Assembly: GCA_025996655.1 (NCBI GenBank)
Contig: BNTO01000056.1
Location: 1-6,266, forward strand
From: Alphaproteobacteria bacterium
Lineage (GTDB): Bacteria; Pseudomonadota; Alphaproteobacteria; BNTO01
Direction of reading: 5' to 3'
DNA: 6,266 bases
Made by a program: the position numbers and the translations under genes. Below are positions 1 to 3,600 of this stretch, piece after piece. The notes beneath the pieces were generated by a model. The model was not told the origin of the DNA. It did not search any database and was given only the letters and a program-made list of their open reading frames with translations. Positions within the stretch are counted from its first letter, which is position 1, and every line of letters begins with the position of its first letter.

Positions 1-89
1 CCAGCTGTTCTAGCTGTCGTTTCTGCAACAAAAAACTCCATTAATTTTAGCTGTTCTTTTTTGCTCAATTTGCAAGGTCTTACGTCCAT
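1..89 (-). CDS. IS1595-family transposase, N-terminal fragment (cut by window edge)
   Basis: The minus strand reads 29 complete codons from an ATG at 87-89 to the left edge: MDVRPCKLSKKEQLKLMEFF followed by VAETTARTA. The pattern of basic residues, then K-L-x-x-F-V-A-x-x-T-A-R-T-A, matches the N-terminal helix-turn-helix region of IS1016/IS1595 DDE-type transposases, which usually continue with a G-V-N-x-N-T-A segment. This is recognised from memory of the family, not by search. The full protein is normally a little over 200 residues, so only the DNA-binding tip is visible and the catalytic residues are outside. AAGG (minus strand, bases 97-100) lies 7 bases before the ATG and supports this start; no alternative in-frame start is seen just upstream. 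Whether the gene is intact cannot be judged here. Confidence 0.72.
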   Translation of the reverse strand, partial: MDVRPCKLSKKEQLKLMEFFVAETTARTA

Positions 90-94
90 ACGCG

Positions 95-119
95 CACCTT
101 AACATAAAAATGTTAGGTG
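95..119 (-). promoter_or_regulatory. Hairpin enclosing the transposase ribosome binding site
   Basis: CACCT and AACAT (95-99, 101-105) pair with ATGTT and AGGTG (110-119) around an AAAA loop, giving ten base pairs with one bulged T at 100. On the transcript of the minus strand the 3' arm contains the AAGG Shine-Dalgarno sequence of the transposase. In a transcript that enters from outside the IS the whole hairpin would form and hide this site. Such protection against read-through expression is known for IS10 and IS50; its use here is inferred from the fold alone. Confidence 0.5.
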
Positions 120-229
120 TCAGCCCCTTAAAAAAATATGAAAATTGAAGAAAAAGAGCATTGCATTTTCTGAAAAAGATATACACAGATTTTTCATTTT
201 TTTGCTTGACAGATTTTTCCCTTCCTTTT

Positions 230-256
230 AGCTCCTTACAGGAGGGGGCTTTTTTT
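230..256 (+). terminator. Probable rho-independent terminator, without its gene
   Basis: AGCTCCT (230-236) can pair with GGGGGCT (244-250), including two G-T wobbles, around a 7-base loop, and the stem runs directly into seven T residues (250-256). A competing stem, CTCCT/AGGAG with loop TAC, is also possible. The T tract on the plus strand shows orientation. No plus-strand gene lies immediately upstream in the window, because the IS occupies that side; the terminator may belong to a gene now left of the IS. Confidence 0.45.
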
Positions 257-354
257 AAACTCTTTATTTCTCTAGGGTTTCCTTGTGTGCCTAAAAAAGA
301 GGCATTCCTGTTTTACCCCTTAGTTTGACTCCTTTTTTGTCTTTCTTTCGGGAT

Positions 355-389
355 TAATCCACAGAGTTATCCACAGGTTTCGTGGATAA
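355..389. other. Cluster of three DnaA-box-like 9-mers (possible origin or DnaA-regulated site)
   Basis: Three matches sit within 35 bases: TAATCCACA (355-363, one mismatch), TTATCCACA (367-375, perfect consensus) and TTATCCACG on the minus strand (381-389, one mismatch). The first two form a direct repeat spaced by 12 bases and the third is inverted. A fourth weaker copy, ATATACACA, lies at 179-187. DnaA, the replication initiator, binds TTWTNCACA sites, and clusters next to AT-rich DNA mark oriC in many bacteria; an AT-rich block follows at 461-520. No typical oriC neighbour gene (dnaA, dnaN, hemE, gidA, parAB) is in the window, so a DnaA-regulated promoter is an equal alternative. Confidence 0.5.
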
Positions 390-460
390 AATTGCTTTCC
401 TTCACAATAAGATTCTTTTTCCTCTCCTTTGCGGTCGTACAGCTTGTAAGAGCCCCTGTT

Positions 461-520
461 TAAATATTTATTATATGTTTGTTAGCAGTTTATAAATATA
501 GTAAAGGTTAGATTAAATAT
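461..520 (+). promoter_or_regulatory. AT-rich block, candidate promoter of the giant gene
   Basis: Nearly every base here is A or T. TATAAA at 491-496 is the best -10 match (five of six), but the bases about 17 upstream (TTATTA, 468-473) are a poor -35; TTGTTA at 479-484 is a better -35 shape but is followed by only TAAAGG at the right spacing. If TATAAA is used, the transcript would start near 503 and carry a leader of about 40 bases. The same block could serve as a DNA unwinding element beside the DnaA boxes. Confidence 0.3.
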
Positions 521-543
521 AGGCACCCTAAGATAGAAATGAT

Positions 544-612
544 ATGACAAAGCTTCGTTGTTTTATTGTTTTTTTATCTTTTATTCTTTCCCTTTCTTTT
601 GAGGGGTCCTCT
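544..612 (+). other. Sec signal peptide of the giant protein
   Basis: The N-terminus has a short basic region (K3, R5), a hydrophobic core from C6 to about F19 rich in F, I, L and V, then a small polar stretch EGSS (20-23). This is a classical Sec signal peptide layout. Cleavage is plausible after S18, S23 or S26 and cannot be fixed by eye. C6 is too early and lacks a lipobox, so a lipoprotein is unlikely. Confidence 0.8.
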
Positions 613-3600
613 CTTTTTTCAGTCATTGGGCGGCCTTTTGATTCGCCTGCCGATCCTTCTTCAACACTTTGGGCGGCCTTAAACCATTATTCGGCCCAAG
701 TTTCTGAAGGGGCGGACGCAACAAAAAAACTTTGGGGTGAGAAAACAGACACCGCTCCCGAAACTTTTTTAGGAAGAGTCAATATTTTAATGGACTTGAT
801 CTCTCGAGTGAGTCGCCTTTATCCTGCGTTACAACAAGCAAAACGCGAAGCATTAGAGACGGATCTTCAAGCAAGTCTTCAGGCACTTAAGCAGTCTTTA
901 GAAGAAGATCCAAGCCTAGGCGATTGGTTTTCGAAAGATGAAGAGGCCCTTTTCGGAAAAATAAGCAAGATTGAAAAACGTTTGTTTGCGGATTTTCCCG
1001 ATCCTTTTTTGCATCTCTTTCCTGAACTTCTTCCTTTTACCGATCCTGAATTTTACGAAATTTTTCTTAATACCAATTTCTTTCGTTTTTCTGCGGATCC
1101 ACCGGAGGGTTTTGTTTTAGCGCAAGGAGAAACGGAAGCGCGAAGAGAAGAACTTAAGTCTGTTATTTTTAAAAATCTTAGTGCAGCCGGCGTTCGTATT
1201 GGCCTTGGGAAATTAACCGATGCGCCGAACTCTGCGCGCCAAGCGCCTCTTTTTGCTCAAGTCAAGGCCATGAAAGATGCGGGGACACTCTCAGACCCTA
1301 TTTTTAAAGAGATTGTAAGGGATCTCAATCTTTTCGTGCGAAAAGATTTTTCGGAAATGGGGCAAACGGAGGAGGAAAATCAAAAATGGCTGGACTTTCA
1401 AAAGTTTTCGCATGCCTATTTTGAGGGCGACACGCCAGGATTGCTTGACCTTTTGCAAAACGGCCCGCTCACGTCCCCTTATGATTTAAACGGTTCAACA
1501 GACACTTCTTTTTTTACAGTTTGTCAACAAATTTTCTTCGATTTTTTCTCCGAAAAAGAAAAATGGGAAAAGATCAAAGGCGTCCTAGGCCAGCCTTTCG
1601 ATCCCAAAGAGAAAAATTCTCTTTTTGGCAAGCTGGTGAAAATAAGACAAAAAATCAGCGAAACGAGTATCTCCAACGCGTCTTTGACGGCTCTTTACGA
1701 AAAAGACCTTCTTGGAAATTATAACGCGGGATACGCCCTTTCGGATCATCCGTTCTCTCTTTTTCAACAACTTTGGGAAATTCAGGACCTGCTTGAAAAT
1801 TTGGGGGCCGATGTTCTTCCCTGCACTTCCAACGCCTTCCTTCAAGCCCTTGGGATAAGTGGCGATACGAAAGAAAATTCTTTATGGGGGGTGTTGCAAA
1901 GTCTTGAAGAAAATATCGCGGCTCCGGATAGTGCAAAAGCTTTTGAGATTTTTTCGCGCTTAAGCGCCGGATCGGAAGATTTTTCGTTGCTTTCTTTAAA
2001 AAAGCTTCTTATTCAAGAAAGTTACCAAGTCCTTGTTCCTGAAATTGTTTATGTGTCGGGGTGCGCGTTGCCGGCGCTTTTTGAAAGTGCGGACACATTA
2101 GAGGACGCACCCAAAACAGCGGCTATAAAAACGGCACTACGCGAGGATCTTCTTGAAAAAATTCAGACAGCGCCGCACGCCTCCTTTTTTCAGCAAATGA
2201 CACGCTGGCTCAAAATGCTTCCGGATACACCCGAAAATCAAGAATTTCGAAGCCGAATTGGAGATTTTAAAACTGTCCAGAAATTCCCGCTCTCCCTTTT
2301 GTCAAGGCTTTCTGAGATCGCACAATATTTAAGGGATCCTACGCATCTTTTAGCAATCAATTTCCAAAAATATTATTCTTCCCTTTTTTATCATATTTCC
2401 TCTTTTCAGCACGGGCTTTATGAAATCGATAATCGCCTTATTCAAAAGGGCAGAGTGCTTCAGCGCGATTTCGACATCGCCTCTGTTGTTGGGGGCCCCC
2501 TTTCTTCCGACAGAAGCCTCTTTGGCGTTCTTAACGACATTCTCACCTTTCATGATAAAGAGAGCGATTTTTTTGAAGCCCTAGACTCTATTCTCTCGGT
2601 TGCTGCGCATATCAACACATTACAACCCGAAAATGATTTTTACGATCCAGATCTACCTGAGGATGTTTTAGATGTCCCTTCGTCCATTGGTTCAACCTAT
2701 CAGCCTTATAATATGAAACTGAACACTCTTATGAATCTCTCGGGATTTTTAAGAAGTGAGTTGCCTTTGCTCTTTAGAAGTTTCCCGGACGAAAAGGTGG
2801 CAGGATATTTGCTTTCTACACAAAAAATTCAAGATCTCACGCAACAAATACGCGCGACTTCGGATTTTGATGATGTCTTACGCTCTTGTGGGGCCCCAGC
2901 GGACGGTGCCGATCAGCAAACTTTGTGGGGAGTTCTCAACGATCTTTTCTCTCATATTCTTCAGGATATCGCTTTTTTTGTGACGGTTCCCGAGGCGTTG
3001 GATTCAGAGCTTGACTTCTATGAAAGCAAAAAAAGGGGGGGGTATAGCGCAAAAGCTGAATTAATCCAAGAATTTTTCAAATATGCTCGGCGAAATTATG
3101 TACGCCTCAACTTAAAAGGATTTGTCCAAAATCTCTTTAAAATAACGCCGCCCCTTGCTGTCGACAATAATTTTAATTTTCTGAAGGCTACAAATCCTTC
3201 CTCGACCTTCCCTTCTAATTTTTATCAAAAATATTTAGTTTACGAGAACAAAGAACAAGGGTTTCCTTTTGCTGATCTCTTAAAAGAGCTTGACACGGCT
3301 CTCTATGAGCTTGTTGTCTCGCCTTTGATGCGTCTTCTGGTTTCTACAGACACAGAAAATACGCTTTCAGTCTCGTATCAATTGACCCAGCTCCTCGAAT
3401 CTATTCCTTCAGACGATAGTTCGTTTCGTTTTCTGCATGCTTTGCTAGGGACTCCACAAGATGTTTTTACGGATAAAACGCTCCCCATCACTGTTTTTGC
3501 GCTTCTTAATGAGATTTCTCACATGGTAGGAAGCCCTTCACAAGTTTTGTCTTTGGCGAAAGAACTCTCGAAACGCTCCCTTCAAAATTCATGGTATGCG

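Larger units (their letters stand above)
1..127 (-). mobile_element. One end of an IS1595-family (IS1016-like) insertion sequence
   Basis: Read on the minus strand, the element begins GGGGCTGACACCTAACAT at 127 and leads within about 40 bases to a transposase start codon at 89. The short distance from terminus to start codon, and a GGGGCTG-type end, are what I recall for IS1595/IS1016 elements; the exact terminal repeat cannot be confirmed because the other end lies outside the window. The 8 bases next to the end (128-135, TTAAAAAA) would be the target duplication if the family's usual 8-base duplication applies. The element points away from the giant gene at 544. Confidence 0.7.
128..543. other. 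Gene-free region between the IS end and the giant gene
   Basis: No credible coding region occurs on either strand over these 416 bases. From left to right it holds an A-rich stretch (128-180), a TTATNCACA-like 9-mer with one mismatch (179-187), an isolated TTGACA (206-211) without a matching -10, a terminator-like hairpin (230-256), a weak hairpin TGCCT/AGGCA (288-304), strongly pyrimidine-biased tracts (about 213-235, 331-349 and 404-430), the DnaA-box cluster (355-389) and an AT-rich block (461-520). No tRNA or riboswitch fold was recognised. Confidence 0.8.

Noticed and set aside
206..211. Consensus TTGACA, possible promoter -35
   Set aside because: At the proper spacing the bases are TAGCTC or similar, not a -10, and the transcript would run straight into the terminator-like hairpin at 230-256.
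288..304. Hairpin TGCCT/AGGCA as a second terminator
   Set aside because: Only five base pairs, and no T tract follows on either strand.
1585..1936. Overlapping short minus-strand frames of 86 and 93 codons, with a 67-codon plus-strand frame in another phase
   Set aside because: All are shadows of the giant gene: no supported start, no domain, and low-complexity basic translations.
2491..2500. Perfect palindrome GGGGGCCCCC
   Set aside because: It has no loop or T tract and is explained by codons for the G-G-P turn of a protein repeat; not supported as a regulatory hairpin.
3028..3042. Programmed -1 ribosomal frameshift at A7
   Set aside because: The in-frame arrangement is AGC-AAA-AAA-AGG, which is not an ideal X-XXY-YYZ heptamer, and the shifted frame stops within about ten codons; DNA slippage at the tract is the simpler reading.
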